Origin: JACQBY01 sp041486115
GTDB lineage: Bacteria; Nitrospirota; Nitrospiria; JACQBW01
Direction: 5' to 3'
Length of the DNA: 26,541 bases
NCBI GenBank assembly: GCA_041486115.1
Contig: JBGPKT010000021.1
Location: forward strand, 1-26,541
The notes below the pieces were generated by a model. It ran no database searches. It was not told where the DNA came from and was given only the letters and a program-made list of their open reading frames with translations. Position 1 is the first letter of the stretch, and each line of letters starts with the position of its first letter. Position numbers and translations under genes: made by a program. Positions 1 through 8,792 of this stretch are shown here, piece after piece.

Positions 1-1
1 A

Positions 2-409
2 ATTTTAACGACCCTGCAGGAGATTAAAAAGGGGAGAATCATTCTGGTGTTCGGGTGCGGGGGAGACCGTGATAAAGGGAAGCGCCCTAAAATGGGAAAA
101 GTCGCGGGAGAGTATGCCGATAGCCTGGTCCTGACATCGGACAACCCCCGCAGCGAGAATCCCTTTGACATTTTAAAAGAGGTCGAAGCGGGGATTCATT
201 CTGCCGGCAGAAGGATGAAGGGAAAATACCGGGTGATTGAAAGTCGGCGGGAGGCGATCGAGAGCGCCATTGGCGAGGCTGAGCCCGGCGATTTTGTGGT
301 GATTGCCGGAAAAGGGCATGAAGATTATCAGATGATCGGCGAGAAGAACTTCCCGTTTAACGACCGGCTTGTGGCAAAAGATATTTTGCGGAAGAAGTTC
401 GGGTTTTAG
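2..409 (+). CDS. murE: UDP-MurNAc-tripeptide synthetase MurE, C-terminal part (5' truncated by window)
   Basis: This is the C-terminal domain of the cytoplasmic ligase that adds the third stem-peptide residue to UDP-MurNAc-L-Ala-D-Glu. The frame is open from base 2, so the true start lies upstream of the window. Visible Mur-ligase motifs are VFGCGGDRDKGKRP near the start, SDNPRSE in the middle, and AGKGHEDYQ near the end. In the MurE family, DNPR is the signature of enzymes using meso-diaminopimelate rather than lysine, so the substrate here is very probably mDAP, in agreement with the Mpl-type ligase encoded downstream. The GTG at base 47 is an internal valine codon. The stop at 407-409 is followed by the SD and start of murF, so the two genes are probably co-transcribed. 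Confidence 0.95.
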   Translation: MLTTLQEIKKGRIILVFGCGGDRDKGKRPKMGKVAGEYADSLVLTSDNPRSENPFDILKEVEAGIHSAGRRMKGKYRVIESRREAIESAIGEAEPGDFVVIAGKGHEDYQMIGEKNFPFNDRLVAKDILRKKFGF

Positions 410-422
410 AGGGGCTGTGAGC

Positions 423-1799
423 ATGGAGTGGACGGTTGGTGAAATCGTGAAGATAACCCACGGACGCCTGATTCAGGGGAGCCCCGATACGATCGTCAAA
501 CGGTTTTCCACCGATAGCCGGAAGATCGAGCCGGAAGCTTTCTTTATACCGCTCAGGGGCGACCGGTTCGACGGGCATCAATTTATCGATCAGGCCTGTC
601 AAAAGGGCGCTTCAGGATCTTTTAAAGCCCGCAGTTCCCCTGTCGTCTCTCCTGGAATATGCATTGAAGTCGATGATCCGTTAACCGCTTTGCAGGAAAT
701 CGCGGGGGAGGTCCGGAATCGTTTTAAAGGGCCTGTGGTGGCGATTACGGGGAGCAACGGAAAAACAACCACCAAAGAGATGTTAAATGCCATTCTGGCA
801 GAGAAGTACAAACTCCTGAAATCTGAAGGGAATTTCAATAACCACATCGGGCTCCCCGTGACCTTGCTCAGACTGGCCCCTTCGGACCGGATCATTTTAC
901 TTGAAATGGGGATCAACCATCCGGGAGAATTGCGGCGCCTCTGCGAAATAGCCCGGCCGACGGTCGGCGTGATTACCAATATCGGAGAGACCCACCTTGA
1001 AGGCCTCGGGAGCATCGAAGGGGTGGCGCAGGCCAAAGGGGAGCTTCTTGATTTTCTCGAAGAGGGAACCGCTGTGTTAAATCAGGATGCGCCGTTTTAT
1101 ACGGCGCTCAAAACGAGGCAGAAAGGGAAACGGGTCAGTTTCGGGCTTTCGGAAGGGGCTGATTTCCGCGGGAGCCATCTCCAATCGATTCCTCAGGGGG
1201 TGCGGTTTACCCTGACTCAACGGGGCGATCAGTTCGACATCCAGCTTGGCGTCCCGGGAACGCATAATGTCTATAATGCCCTCGGTGCGGCGGCCGCCGC
1301 CTCGACCCTCGGATGCGGAGCCGATGAGATCGTTCAGGGGTTAAACGCTTTTTCTCCCGTTCCGTTACGATCGGAATTGTTTGATCTGAACCCGAATGTC
1401 AAAGTTATTGCCGATGCTTATAATGCCAATCCTACTTCCATGGAAGCGGCCGTCCGGATGCTGGCCGAGCGGGGAGCGGAGGATCATCGCAAAACCGTCG
1501 CTATCCTCGGAGATATGCTGGAACTCGGAAAAACATCTGAAAAAGCCCATTTCAGTCTGGGACAGATGATCGGCGAACTAAAAATCTGGCGGCTTTTTTT
1601 ATATGGGCCGGAAGCCCGCTCTGTGTCGAAGGGAGCCAGGGATAAAGGGATGGCCGAGGAGGCGGTCTCGATCTGCCCGACGCACGAAGAGATCGTCCGT
1701 CAGGCGAGAACCCTCTTTTCAACCCGGTCGCTGTTCCTCGTTAAAGGATCGAGGGGAATGAAGATGGAAAAAGTTCTCGAATTATTTAAAAAGGAGTAA
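423..1799 (+). CDS. murF: UDP-N-acetylmuramoyl-tripeptide--D-alanyl-D-alanine ligase MurF
   Basis: This cytoplasmic ATP-dependent ligase adds D-Ala-D-Ala to UDP-MurNAc-tripeptide, giving the pentapeptide precursor. The Mur-ligase P-loop is TGSNGKTTTKE (G110 to T117). Further family motifs are EMGINHPGEL, NIGETHLEGL, the central-domain GTHNVYNALGAAAA, and ADAYNANPTSM with AILGDMLELG in the C-terminal domain. The length of 458 aa is normal. The open frame extends back to 369 inside murE, but the ATG at 423 is preferred: AGAGGGG at 408-414 lies 8 nt upstream and the protein then starts MEWTVGEIVKIT, like other MurF proteins. The stop abuts mraY. Confidence 0.97.
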   Translation: MEWTVGEIVKITHGRLIQGSPDTIVKRFSTDSRKIEPEAFFIPLRGDRFDGHQFIDQACQKGASGSFKARSSPVVSPGICIEVDDPLTALQEIAGEVRNRFKGPVVAITGSNGKTTTKEMLNAILAEKYKLLKSEGNFNNHIGLPVTLLRLAPSDRIILLEMGINHPGELRRLCEIARPTVGVITNIGETHLEGLGSIEGVAQAKGELLDFLEEGTAVLNQDAPFYTALKTRQKGKRVSFGLSEGADFRGSHLQSIPQGVRFTLTQRGDQFDIQLGVPGTHNVYNALGAAAAASTLGCGADEIVQGLNAFSPVPLRSELFDLNPNVKVIADAYNANPTSMEAAVRMLAERGAEDHRKTVAILGDMLELGKTSEKAHFSLGQMIGELKIWRLFLYGPEARSVSKGARDKGMAEEAVSICPTHEEIVRQARTLFSTRSLFLVKGSRGMKMEKVLELFKKE

Positions 1800-1800
1800 C

Positions 1801-2877
1801 ATGCTTTATTCGCTTCTTTACCCTTTACACGATCATTACGCATTTCTCAATGTGTTCCGCTATATTACGTTCCGGGCAATTTATGCCACGTTGACCGCTC
1901 TCATTATCAGTTTCTTACTAGGGCCATTTTTAATCCGGGTCCTGCGGGGATGGCGCATCGGACAGCAGATCCGCGATGCGGGCCCCCAGTCGCATCAGGT
2001 GAAATCGGGCACTCCGACCATGGGGGGGATATTGATTCTCATGGCGATTCTTTTATCCACTCTGTTGTGGGCCGATTTAAAAAACCGTTACATCTGGCTG
2101 GTAATTTTTACCACTTTTGGTTTTGGACTGATCGGGTTCTGGGACGACTACCTGAAGGTCGTCCGGAAAAAATCGGAAGGACTCTTCCCCCGGTACAAAT
2201 TCGGTCTTCAACTGATCCTCGCCCTAATCATTGTGGTGTTTTTATTCCATTCACCGGCCTATTCGTCGAAGCTTTATTTCCCCTTTTTCAAACATTTCAC
2301 TCCGGATCTCGGCTGGTTCTATCTTCCTCTGGTGGTTTTTATCATCGTTGGCGCTTCGAATGCCGTCAACCTGACTGACGGGCTCGATGGGCTGGCGATA
2401 GGGCCGATCATCGTGACGTCGGTGGCCTATCTGATCGTGGCCTATATTACGGGCAATCACAAACTCGCCGAATATTTATTGATCCCCTACATTGAAGGAT
2501 CTGGGGAGCTCTCGGTCTTCTGCGGGGCGATCATCGGCGCCGGTCTCGGTTTCCTCTGGTTTAATGCCTATCCGGCCTCTGTATTTATGGGGGATGTCGG
2601 CTCCCTCCCGATCGGCGGGGCGCTCGGAACCGTGGCTGTGGTTTCCAAACATGAACTCCTGCTCCTCCTGGTCGGAGGTATTTTTGTGATCGAGGCGCTG
2701 TCGGTGATTACTCAGGTCATCTCATTCAAGACCCGGGGAAAAAGGGTTTTTCTCATGTCCCCGATCCATCATCATTTTGAGCTCAAAGGCTGGCATGAAT
2801 CCAAAGTGGTGATCCGGTTCTGGATTATCGCCATTATTCTGGCTTTGTTAAGTCTGAGCACATTGAAATTACGATGA
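1801..2877 (+). CDS. mraY: Phospho-N-acetylmuramoyl-pentapeptide-transferase MraY
   Basis: This polytopic inner-membrane enzyme transfers phospho-MurNAc-pentapeptide from UDP to undecaprenyl phosphate, forming lipid I. The 358 aa length and about ten hydrophobic segments match the family. Motifs present are SGTPTMGGILI, the Asp pair in GFWDDYLKV (D115, D116), NAVNLTDGLDGLA, and the cytoplasmic HHHFELKGWHESKV loop near the C-terminus. The ATG lies one base after the murF stop, with AAGGAG just upstream. The end overlaps the murD start as ATGA, which suggests translational coupling. Confidence 0.97.
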   Translation: MLYSLLYPLHDHYAFLNVFRYITFRAIYATLTALIISFLLGPFLIRVLRGWRIGQQIRDAGPQSHQVKSGTPTMGGILILMAILLSTLLWADLKNRYIWLVIFTTFGFGLIGFWDDYLKVVRKKSEGLFPRYKFGLQLILALIIVVFLFHSPAYSSKLYFPFFKHFTPDLGWFYLPLVVFIIVGASNAVNLTDGLDGLAIGPIIVTSVAYLIVAYITGNHKLAEYLLIPYIEGSGELSVFCGAIIGAGLGFLWFNAYPASVFMGDVGSLPIGGALGTVAVVSKHELLLLLVGGIFVIEALSVITQVISFKTRGKRVFLMSPIHHHFELKGWHESKVVIRFWIIAIILALLSLSTLKLR

Positions 2878-4226
2878 TTTCTCTGAAAAATAAAAAAGTT
2901 CTGGTCATGGGCTTAAAAAAGAGCGGGCGCTCTGCGATCCGGCTCCTTTTGAGAGAAGGCGCGTCCGTTGTGGGGACAGACTCCGATCCCGGGTTAAAAA
3001 CGGAGTCTCTTACCGGGCCGGTGGCCTATAAACTCGGAGGGCATGATGACGCGGAATTTGCCGCGGCCGACCTGATTGTTGTCAGCCCGGGGATCCCTTC
3101 CGAGCATCCGGCGCTTGTCAAACCGAGAGCAATGGGAATTCCGGTGATCGGAGAAATGGAACTGGCCGCTTCTTTTCTCGATTCCAAAAAGATGTATGCC
3201 ATTACCGGGACGAATGGAAAAAGCACGACGACGGCCCTGTTAGGCGAAATGTTTAAAAAAGGACGAAAAAGAACCTTTGTCGGGGGGAATATCGGAATTC
3301 CGGCAACCGAAGCGGTGCTCAATCCTCCTCCGGGAGGTTGGGAGGCGGTTGTGCTTGAGGTCTCGAGCTTCCAGCTGGAAACGATTCAGTCCTTTCGTCC
3401 GAAAATAGGGGCGATTTTAAATATGACACCCGACCATGGAGAGCGTTATGCCGGGCCGGAAGATTATGCAAAAGCGAAATTCAAGCTCTTCCAGAATCAG
3501 ACGGAGGAGGATACCGCTTTTTTGAACTGGGATGATCCGGTGATCCGGAAATTTCCGCGTCAGATGAAATCCAGGGTGGTATGGTTTAGCCAGAAGGAGT
3601 CCCTTCCCGTCGGAGTCATCCTCTCCGGGCATTCCCTTCTTTATCGCCAGGATCAGGTGGATGAGGAGCAGAAGCTGGGGGATGTGAATTCGGCGTTTCT
3701 CAAAGGGAGCCATAATATTGAAAATATGGCCGTCGCCTGCGGAATCGCCTTTCTGGCCGGAATCCCGCACCGGACTCTGCAGGAAACGCTGGACGAATTT
3801 AAAGGCCTTGAACACCGGCTCGAAACGGTCAGGGTGCTTCGCGGGGTGGCCTATATCAATGATTCGAAAGGGACCAATGTGGGGGCGGCGGTCCGCTCTT
3901 TGGAAAATGTCCCTGCTCCCATCGTCCTGATCGCGGGAGGAAAAGAAAAGGGGGGAGGTTTTTCGTCTCTCGCTCCGCTGGTCCGTGAAAAAGTGAAAGC
4001 GCTGATCTTAATCGGAGAAGCGAGGAACCGGATGAAAAATGACCTCAAAGGGACCGCGGAAATTTATGAGGCCGGATCGCTTGAAGAAGCGGTTCAAAAG
4101 GCCTGTGCTCTCAGCCAGAAAGGGGATTCGGTCCTTTTATCCCCCGCCTGCTCCAGTTATGACATGTTTAAAGATTATGCCGAAAGAGGAGAGGTTTTTA
4201 AACAGATTGTAGGAGCATTGAGTTAA
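2874..4226 (+). CDS. murD: UDP-N-acetylmuramoylalanine--D-glutamate ligase MurD
   Basis: This cytoplasmic ligase adds D-glutamate to UDP-MurNAc-L-Ala. The 450 aa protein starts with a Rossmann-like segment (KKVLVMGLKKSGRSA), followed by VVSPGIP, the ATP loop ITGTNGKSTTTAL at about residues 110-120, EVSSFQLE, LNMTPDHGERY, NDSKGTNVGA and LSPACSSYDMF, all typical of MurD. The start overlaps the mraY stop by 4 bases (ATGA) with no strong SD of its own, so translation probably depends on re-initiation after mraY. The stop directly abuts the ftsW start. Confidence 0.97.
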   Translation: MISLKNKKVLVMGLKKSGRSAIRLLLREGASVVGTDSDPGLKTESLTGPVAYKLGGHDDAEFAAADLIVVSPGIPSEHPALVKPRAMGIPVIGEMELAASFLDSKKMYAITGTNGKSTTTALLGEMFKKGRKRTFVGGNIGIPATEAVLNPPPGGWEAVVLEVSSFQLETIQSFRPKIGAILNMTPDHGERYAGPEDYAKAKFKLFQNQTEEDTAFLNWDDPVIRKFPRQMKSRVVWFSQKESLPVGVILSGHSLLYRQDQVDEEQKLGDVNSAFLKGSHNIENMAVACGIAFLAGIPHRTLQETLDEFKGLEHRLETVRVLRGVAYINDSKGTNVGAAVRSLENVPAPIVLIAGGKEKGGGFSSLAPLVREKVKALILIGEARNRMKNDLKGTAEIYEAGSLEEAVQKACALSQKGDSVLLSPACSSYDMFKDYAERGEVFKQIVGALS

Positions 4227-5405
4227 ATGAGGAGAACAGCTTCCTCCAGGATGGAAAACCGGGTTGACTTATTAATGTTAATGGCATCGCTTCTTCTGAT
4301 TCTCGGGGGATTGGTGATGATTTATAGCGCAAGCGCCGTCATTTCGGAATCAAAATTCGGGGACTCCGCTTATTTTGTTAAAAGGCAGTTTTTTTATCTG
4401 ATCCCGGGCATTTTATTGGCCTGGTTTTTTTCCAGGGTGGAAGTCAAAAAATTGGAAAGAGTGGTCTGGCCGATATTGATTCTTTCCTGTCTCTCTCTTC
4501 TGGCGGTTTTGACCCCTCAGGCCGGTGTTCAAATCAATGGAGCCCGGCGCTGGCTTAAACTGGGGATGGTCTCTTTTCAACCGTCGGAGTTTGCCAAACT
4601 CTCGATTATCTTTTTTATGGCCTATTATCTGGCAAAGAAAAAAGAGAAGATCAGGGAATTCGGAAAAGGCCTCCTTCCTTGCCTCTTCATTGTCGCCATT
4701 TTTTTAAAAATCATTCTTGCCGAACCTGATTTTGGATCGGCGGTCATTATCGGCGCGGTATTTTTTCTTATGATTTATGAGGGGGGAGCGCGGATGAAAC
4801 ACCTCTTCGTCCTTTTTCTTTTGTCGCTGCCGCTCATCTATCATTATTTGCAGATCGGCTTCAGGAAGCAAAGGATGCTCGCTTTTCTGGATCCCTGGAA
4901 AGAACAGGGGAGGGAGGGGTTTCAAGTCGTTCAGTCCTATCTTGCTTTTGCCGGAGGAGGGCCTTTCGGAACGGGGCTGGGAGCCAGCAAGCAGAAACTC
5001 TTTTATCTTCCCGAACCCTACACCGATTTTATTTATTCGGTCATCGGCGAAGAGCTTGGTCTGGCCGGGACCCTCGGCGTTCTCCTCCTGTTTTCAATCG
5101 TGATCTACCGGGGACTCCAGATTGCCTTGAAGACAGAGAATCTGTTCTCTTTTTATCTGGCTTCTGGCCTCACGTTTCTTATTTTTATTCAGGTCTTTGT
5201 GAATATCTGCGTGGTGACCGGCCTTTTTCCGACCAAAGGGCTCCCCCTTCCTTTTATCAGTTATGGCGGCTCCTCTCTCTGGGTCAACCTGATTTCCGTC
5301 GGACTTTTAATGAACCTCTCCCGAAAGAAGGAGAGGGGAGAACGGAGCCGTCCAGGGAGCCCTGTCGTCAAGGCGGAGTGGGCAGGGAGCGAAAGATGGT
5401 CATAA
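4227..5405 (+). CDS. ftsW: Septal peptidoglycan glycosyltransferase FtsW (SEDS family)
   Basis: SEDS-family inner-membrane polymerase that assembles lipid II into glycan at the septum with its partner class B PBP (FtsI); ftsI is not in this window. The 392 aa protein has about ten membrane segments. Family features are GARRWLKLG with FQPSEFAKL, DFGSA, GEELGLAG and LPFISYGGSSLWVNL near the C-terminus. Position between murD and murG favours FtsW over the paralogue RodA. The ATG at 4227 follows the murD stop directly, with AGGAG at 4211-4215; an in-frame ATG at 4251 is an alternative. The C-terminal tail is basic and probably cytoplasmic. Confidence 0.95.
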   Translation: MRRTASSRMENRVDLLMLMASLLLILGGLVMIYSASAVISESKFGDSAYFVKRQFFYLIPGILLAWFFSRVEVKKLERVVWPILILSCLSLLAVLTPQAGVQINGARRWLKLGMVSFQPSEFAKLSIIFFMAYYLAKKKEKIREFGKGLLPCLFIVAIFLKIILAEPDFGSAVIIGAVFFLMIYEGGARMKHLFVLFLLSLPLIYHYLQIGFRKQRMLAFLDPWKEQGREGFQVVQSYLAFAGGGPFGTGLGASKQKLFYLPEPYTDFIYSVIGEELGLAGTLGVLLLFSIVIYRGLQIALKTENLFSFYLASGLTFLIFIQVFVNICVVTGLFPTKGLPLPFISYGGSSLWVNLISVGLLMNLSRKKERGERSRPGSPVVKAEWAGSERWS

Positions 5406-5421
5406 ACAGGGAACCTTTCCG

Positions 5422-6504
5422 GTGAAGGTGGTGATTGCCGGAGGGGGAACGGGGGGGCATTTATATCCCGGAATTGCCCTGGCCAGAGCTTTTCAACTCC
5501 GTTTTCCGGATTGCGCGATTTTATTTATTGGAACGGAAAAAGGGATGGAGTCCCGCATCCTTCCGAAAGAAGGATTCGCTCTGAAGACGATAGAAGTCGA
5601 AGGGTGGGTCGGAAAAAGGTGGATTGCGCTTTTGAGGGCTCTGTTTCGTTTTCCAAAAGGTTTAATTCAGAGTTATCGCTTGTTAAAAGCGTTCCGGCCC
5701 GATCTGGTAATCGGCGTCGGAGGATATGCGTCAGGGCCTGTTCTATTGATGAGCGTACTATTGAAAATGAAAAGAATTATTTTAGAACAGAATGTGACGC
5801 CGGGCCTTACTAACACGATATTGGCCCATTTTGTCCATCAGGTTTTTGCTTCCTTTGAAAAGTCATCGGACCATTTTCCGAAACGGAACTTTTTCTTTTC
5901 CGGGAATCCGGTGCGGAAAGAAATTTCGTCTCTTTTCTCGAAAAAAAGTTCCGGAGGGAGGACGGTTCTGATTTTTGGCGGAAGCCAGGGGGCCCATTCG
6001 ATTAACCTTGCCGTCATCGAGGCACTCGATATTCTGAACGGACGAGAGGGCCTGCCGATCCGGTGGATTCATCAAACCGGCCAGCCGGACTTCGCCCGGG
6101 TGAAGGCGGAATACGAAGCGAGACAAATCCCCGCTATGGTCGAACCGTTTATTTACGACATGGCAAAGGCGTATGACTCGGCCGACCTGGTGATCTGTCG
6201 GGCGGGCGCTACGACGCTGGCGGAGCTGTCGGCGTGCGGAAAACCGGCGATTTTAATTCCCTTCCCTTTTGCGGCCCATCATCACCAGGAAAAAAACGCC
6301 CGATTCTTAAAAGACATGGGAGCGGCCGAAGTTCTGGAGACCCCCGATTTGAACGGGAAGGCGCTGGCATTCCTGATTACGCACATCCTCCTCCCGGGAG
6401 AAAAGCTGGCTCAAATATCCGAAAAGATAAGACGCCTCGGCAGGAAAGATGCGGCCGAAAATATTATAGAGCGATGTCTCCGGTTAAGATTGGTCCATGT
6501 TTAA
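5422..6504 (+). CDS. murG: UDP-GlcNAc:lipid I N-acetylglucosaminyltransferase MurG
   Basis: Peripheral inner-membrane GT28 glycosyltransferase that converts lipid I to lipid II. Length is 360 aa. It opens with the diagnostic GGGTGGHLYPG loop (about residues 7-17), then GVGGYASGP, EQNVTPGLTN (a variant of EQNAVPGLTN), FSGNPVR, the second loop FGGSQGAHSIN, WIHQTG, and the donor-binding stretch ICRAGATTLAEL with PFPFAAHHHQ. The start is GTG, chosen because MKVVIAGGGTGG is the canonical N-terminus and AGGGA lies 9 nt upstream; the nearby ATG at 5396 is in another frame and ends at once. The end overlaps murC by 8 bases. Confidence 0.96.
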   Translation: MKVVIAGGGTGGHLYPGIALARAFQLRFPDCAILFIGTEKGMESRILPKEGFALKTIEVEGWVGKRWIALLRALFRFPKGLIQSYRLLKAFRPDLVIGVGGYASGPVLLMSVLLKMKRIILEQNVTPGLTNTILAHFVHQVFASFEKSSDHFPKRNFFFSGNPVRKEISSLFSKKSSGGRTVLIFGGSQGAHSINLAVIEALDILNGREGLPIRWIHQTGQPDFARVKAEYEARQIPAMVEPFIYDMAKAYDSADLVICRAGATTLAELSACGKPAILIPFPFAAHHHQEKNARFLKDMGAAEVLETPDLNGKALAFLITHILLPGEKLAQISEKIRRLGRKDAAENIIERCLRLRLVHV

Positions 6505-7864
6505 AAAAATTCAGCGGATTCATTTTGTGGGGATCGGCGGCGCGGGAATGAGCGGGATTGCGGAGGTCCTGATGAATATGGGGTACTCGGTGTCGGGCTC
6601 CGACCTTGCGGCGAGCGAAACGACCCGCCGGCTTGAAAAAATGGGAGGAAAAATCTTCCGGGGGCATGACCCTTCCAACATTGAGGGGGTCCATGTCGTC
6701 GTCGTCTCTTCGGCGATTCATAAAGGAAATCCCGAAGTCGACGCCGCCCGGAACCTGAAGATCCCTGTCATTCCGAGAGCCGAGATGCTTGCGGAATTGA
6801 TGCGCCTTAAATATGGAATCGCGGTTGCCGGATCGCATGGCAAGACCACCACGACGTCGATGGTCGCCTCCGTCCTGGCGATGGGAGGATTGGACCCTAC
6901 CGCCGTTATAGGGGGGAAACTGAACCTGTTCGGGAGCCATGCCAAGCTGGGCCAGGGGAATATTCTCGTGGCCGAAGCCGACGAAAGCGACGGGTCGTTT
7001 TTAAAACTTTCTCCCGTTATTACCGTTGTGACGAATGTCGACCGTGAACATCTCGATTTCTATCATGATATTCAAGAGATTAGAAAGGCCTTTCTCGAAT
7101 TTATGAATAAAGTCCCCTTTTATGGTTGCTCGGTGATTTGTATGGATGACAGGCCCCTGCAGGAATTGGCGCCCCTCCTTCACAGGCGCTATATCGGATA
7201 TGGTTTGCAGGAAAAGGCCAATATCAGGGCTTTGAATATTGAAATGAAAGAGTGGAAAACCTCCTTCGAAGTCATGAATGCCGGCAGGCCCCTTGGCGGT
7301 TTCCAGCTCAGGGTCCCGGGAATTCATAATGTTCAAAACGCGCTAGCTGCGATTGCGGTCGGTCTGGAAATGGATGTGGAAATTCTTCTGATCCAGAAGG
7401 CGCTTCTGGAATTTGAGGGGGTTGACCGGAGGTTCCATCTCCTGGGAGAAAAAAAAGGAATCATGGTGATTGATGATTACGGGCATCATCCCACCGAAAT
7501 CCGGGCGACGCTCGCCGGGGCAAAAAAAGGGTGGGATCATCGGAGGCTGGTCGTCGTTTTCCAGCCGCACCGGTATACCCGTACCCGGGACCTGATCGAC
7601 GATTTTGCGACGGCATTTGGTCAGGCCGATCTCCTCTTCCTGACTGATATCTATGGTGCGGGGGAAAAGCCGATCCCGGGGATTTCAACCGGGTTTCTCT
7701 CCGAACAGATCCGGAAATCAGGACATCCGGAAGTGGCGTATCTGCCCCGCCGGGAGGAATGGGCGGAGAAAATCGCCGCGGCATTAAAACCGAACGACCT
7801 TTTAATCACGCTGGGAGCGGGAGATATCTGGAAGCTGGGCCGGGAAATCCTTCAATCCCTTTAA
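6497..7864 (+). CDS. murC: UDP-N-acetylmuramate--L-alanine ligase MurC
   Basis: Ligase that adds L-alanine to UDP-MurNAc, the first peptide step. The 455 aa protein begins with the nucleotide-binding segment IHFVGIGGAGMSGIAEVL and carries the ATP loop AGSHGKTTTTS at about residues 110-120. EADESDGSF, TNVDREHLDFY, the IDDYGHHPTEI motif (about residues 330-340) and FQPHRYTRT all point to MurC. A paralogous ligase, Mpl, is encoded about 10 kb downstream; MurC is told apart by its place in the dcw core and by these motifs. The start lies inside the last codons of murG. Confidence 0.96.
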   Translation: MFKKIQRIHFVGIGGAGMSGIAEVLMNMGYSVSGSDLAASETTRRLEKMGGKIFRGHDPSNIEGVHVVVVSSAIHKGNPEVDAARNLKIPVIPRAEMLAELMRLKYGIAVAGSHGKTTTTSMVASVLAMGGLDPTAVIGGKLNLFGSHAKLGQGNILVAEADESDGSFLKLSPVITVVTNVDREHLDFYHDIQEIRKAFLEFMNKVPFYGCSVICMDDRPLQELAPLLHRRYIGYGLQEKANIRALNIEMKEWKTSFEVMNAGRPLGGFQLRVPGIHNVQNALAAIAVGLEMDVEILLIQKALLEFEGVDRRFHLLGEKKGIMVIDDYGHHPTEIRATLAGAKKGWDHRRLVVVFQPHRYTRTRDLIDDFATAFGQADLLFLTDIYGAGEKPIPGISTGFLSEQIRKSGHPEVAYLPRREEWAEKIAAALKPNDLLITLGAGDIWKLGREILQSL

Positions 7865-7868
7865 ACGG

Positions 7869-8792
7869 ATGAGAGACACGATGCATCACGCCATTGAATT
7901 GCTATTAAAAGATTTTAAAGGAAAGGCTTTGCAGAACGAGCTTCTCGGAAAATATACCTCTTTAAAAGTCGGAGGAATTGCCGACGTTGTGGTTTTCCCT
8001 CTCAACTTACCAGACCTGATCCAGTTGATGGAGGGGATCCGAAAACATAAGGTTCCCTTTTTTGTGATTGGCGCCGGTTCGAATCTGATAATCCGGGATG
8101 GCGGAATGAGGGGGATCGTCATCAAACTGAGCCATTTCACCCGAATTGAAAAAATGGACGCTGCCACGCTTTTTGTCGAAAGCGGCGTTTTTCTCCCCCG
8201 TTTTTTGAAATATACCCTTGAAGCTTCTTTGACCGGACTGGAGTTCCTCTGTTCGATTCCGGGAAACGTCGGCGGGGCGATTAAAATGAATGCCGGAATT
8301 CCGGGGAGAGAGATTTCAAACGTGGTGGAGTCGGTCAGGCTTCTGACCTTTCAGGGAGAGATCATCGACATCGCCAAAAAAGAGGCCTGTTTCGGTTACC
8401 GGAAATCGAAATTTCCAAAAGGAGTTTTACTCGGGGGGGTCTTTAAGCTTCAGCAGGCTTCCCGGCACGAAGTTCAGGAGAAGATCGCCGTCCTCCTCAA
8501 AAAGAGGCGAGAAACTCAGCCACTCTCGTTTCCGAATGTCGGCTCCATATTTAAAAATCCTCCAGGTTATTATGCGGGAAAGCTGATAGAGGAGGTTGGT
8601 CTGAAAGGGTTTCAGATCGGCGGAGCCCAGATTTCGGAGAAACATGCGAATTTTATAATTAACAAAGGTTCGGCGACCGCCGGCGATATCATTCAATTGA
8701 TCAGAAAAGCCGGCAAGGAAGTGGAAGCCAGAAAAGGGCTGGTCCTTGAACTCGAAGCCAAAATCATAGGGGAAAATGGCTCTGACCGATAA
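7869..8792 (+). CDS. murB: UDP-N-acetylenolpyruvoylglucosamine reductase MurB
   Basis: FAD-dependent enzyme that reduces UDP-GlcNAc-enolpyruvate to UDP-MurNAc using NADPH. The FAD-binding core is visible as GAGSNLIIRDGGMRG and GNVGGAIKMNAG. The active-site regions are YRKSKF and PNVGSIFKNPPG, whose Ser is the expected proton donor, and EKHANFIIN lies near the C-terminus. At 307 aa it has the length of the shorter type II enzymes rather than the roughly 340 aa E. coli type I form. The start may be the ATG at 7869 or the ATG at 7881. The end overlaps ddl by 17 bases. Confidence 0.95.
   Translation: MRDTMHHAIELLLKDFKGKALQNELLGKYTSLKVGGIADVVVFPLNLPDLIQLMEGIRKHKVPFFVIGAGSNLIIRDGGMRGIVIKLSHFTRIEKMDAATLFVESGVFLPRFLKYTLEASLTGLEFLCSIPGNVGGAIKMNAGIPGREISNVVESVRLLTFQGEIIDIAKKEACFGYRKSKFPKGVLLGGVFKLQQASRHEVQEKIAVLLKKRRETQPLSFPNVGSIFKNPPGYYAGKLIEEVGLKGFQIGGAQISEKHANFIINKGSATAGDIIQLIRKAGKEVEARKGLVLELEAKIIGENGSDR

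Noticed and set aside
599..1036. 145-codon minus-strand frame inside murF
   Set aside because: It lies wholly within a clear gene on the other strand and shows no family motif or independent SD.
5396..5425. ATG at 5396 as the murG start
   Set aside because: It is in a different frame from murG and stops after nine codons; the GTG at 5422 gives the canonical N-terminus.
6464..6940. 158-codon minus-strand frame across murG/murC
   Set aside because: It is antisense to conserved MurC motifs and has low-complexity Arg/Gly/His composition typical of a shadow frame.
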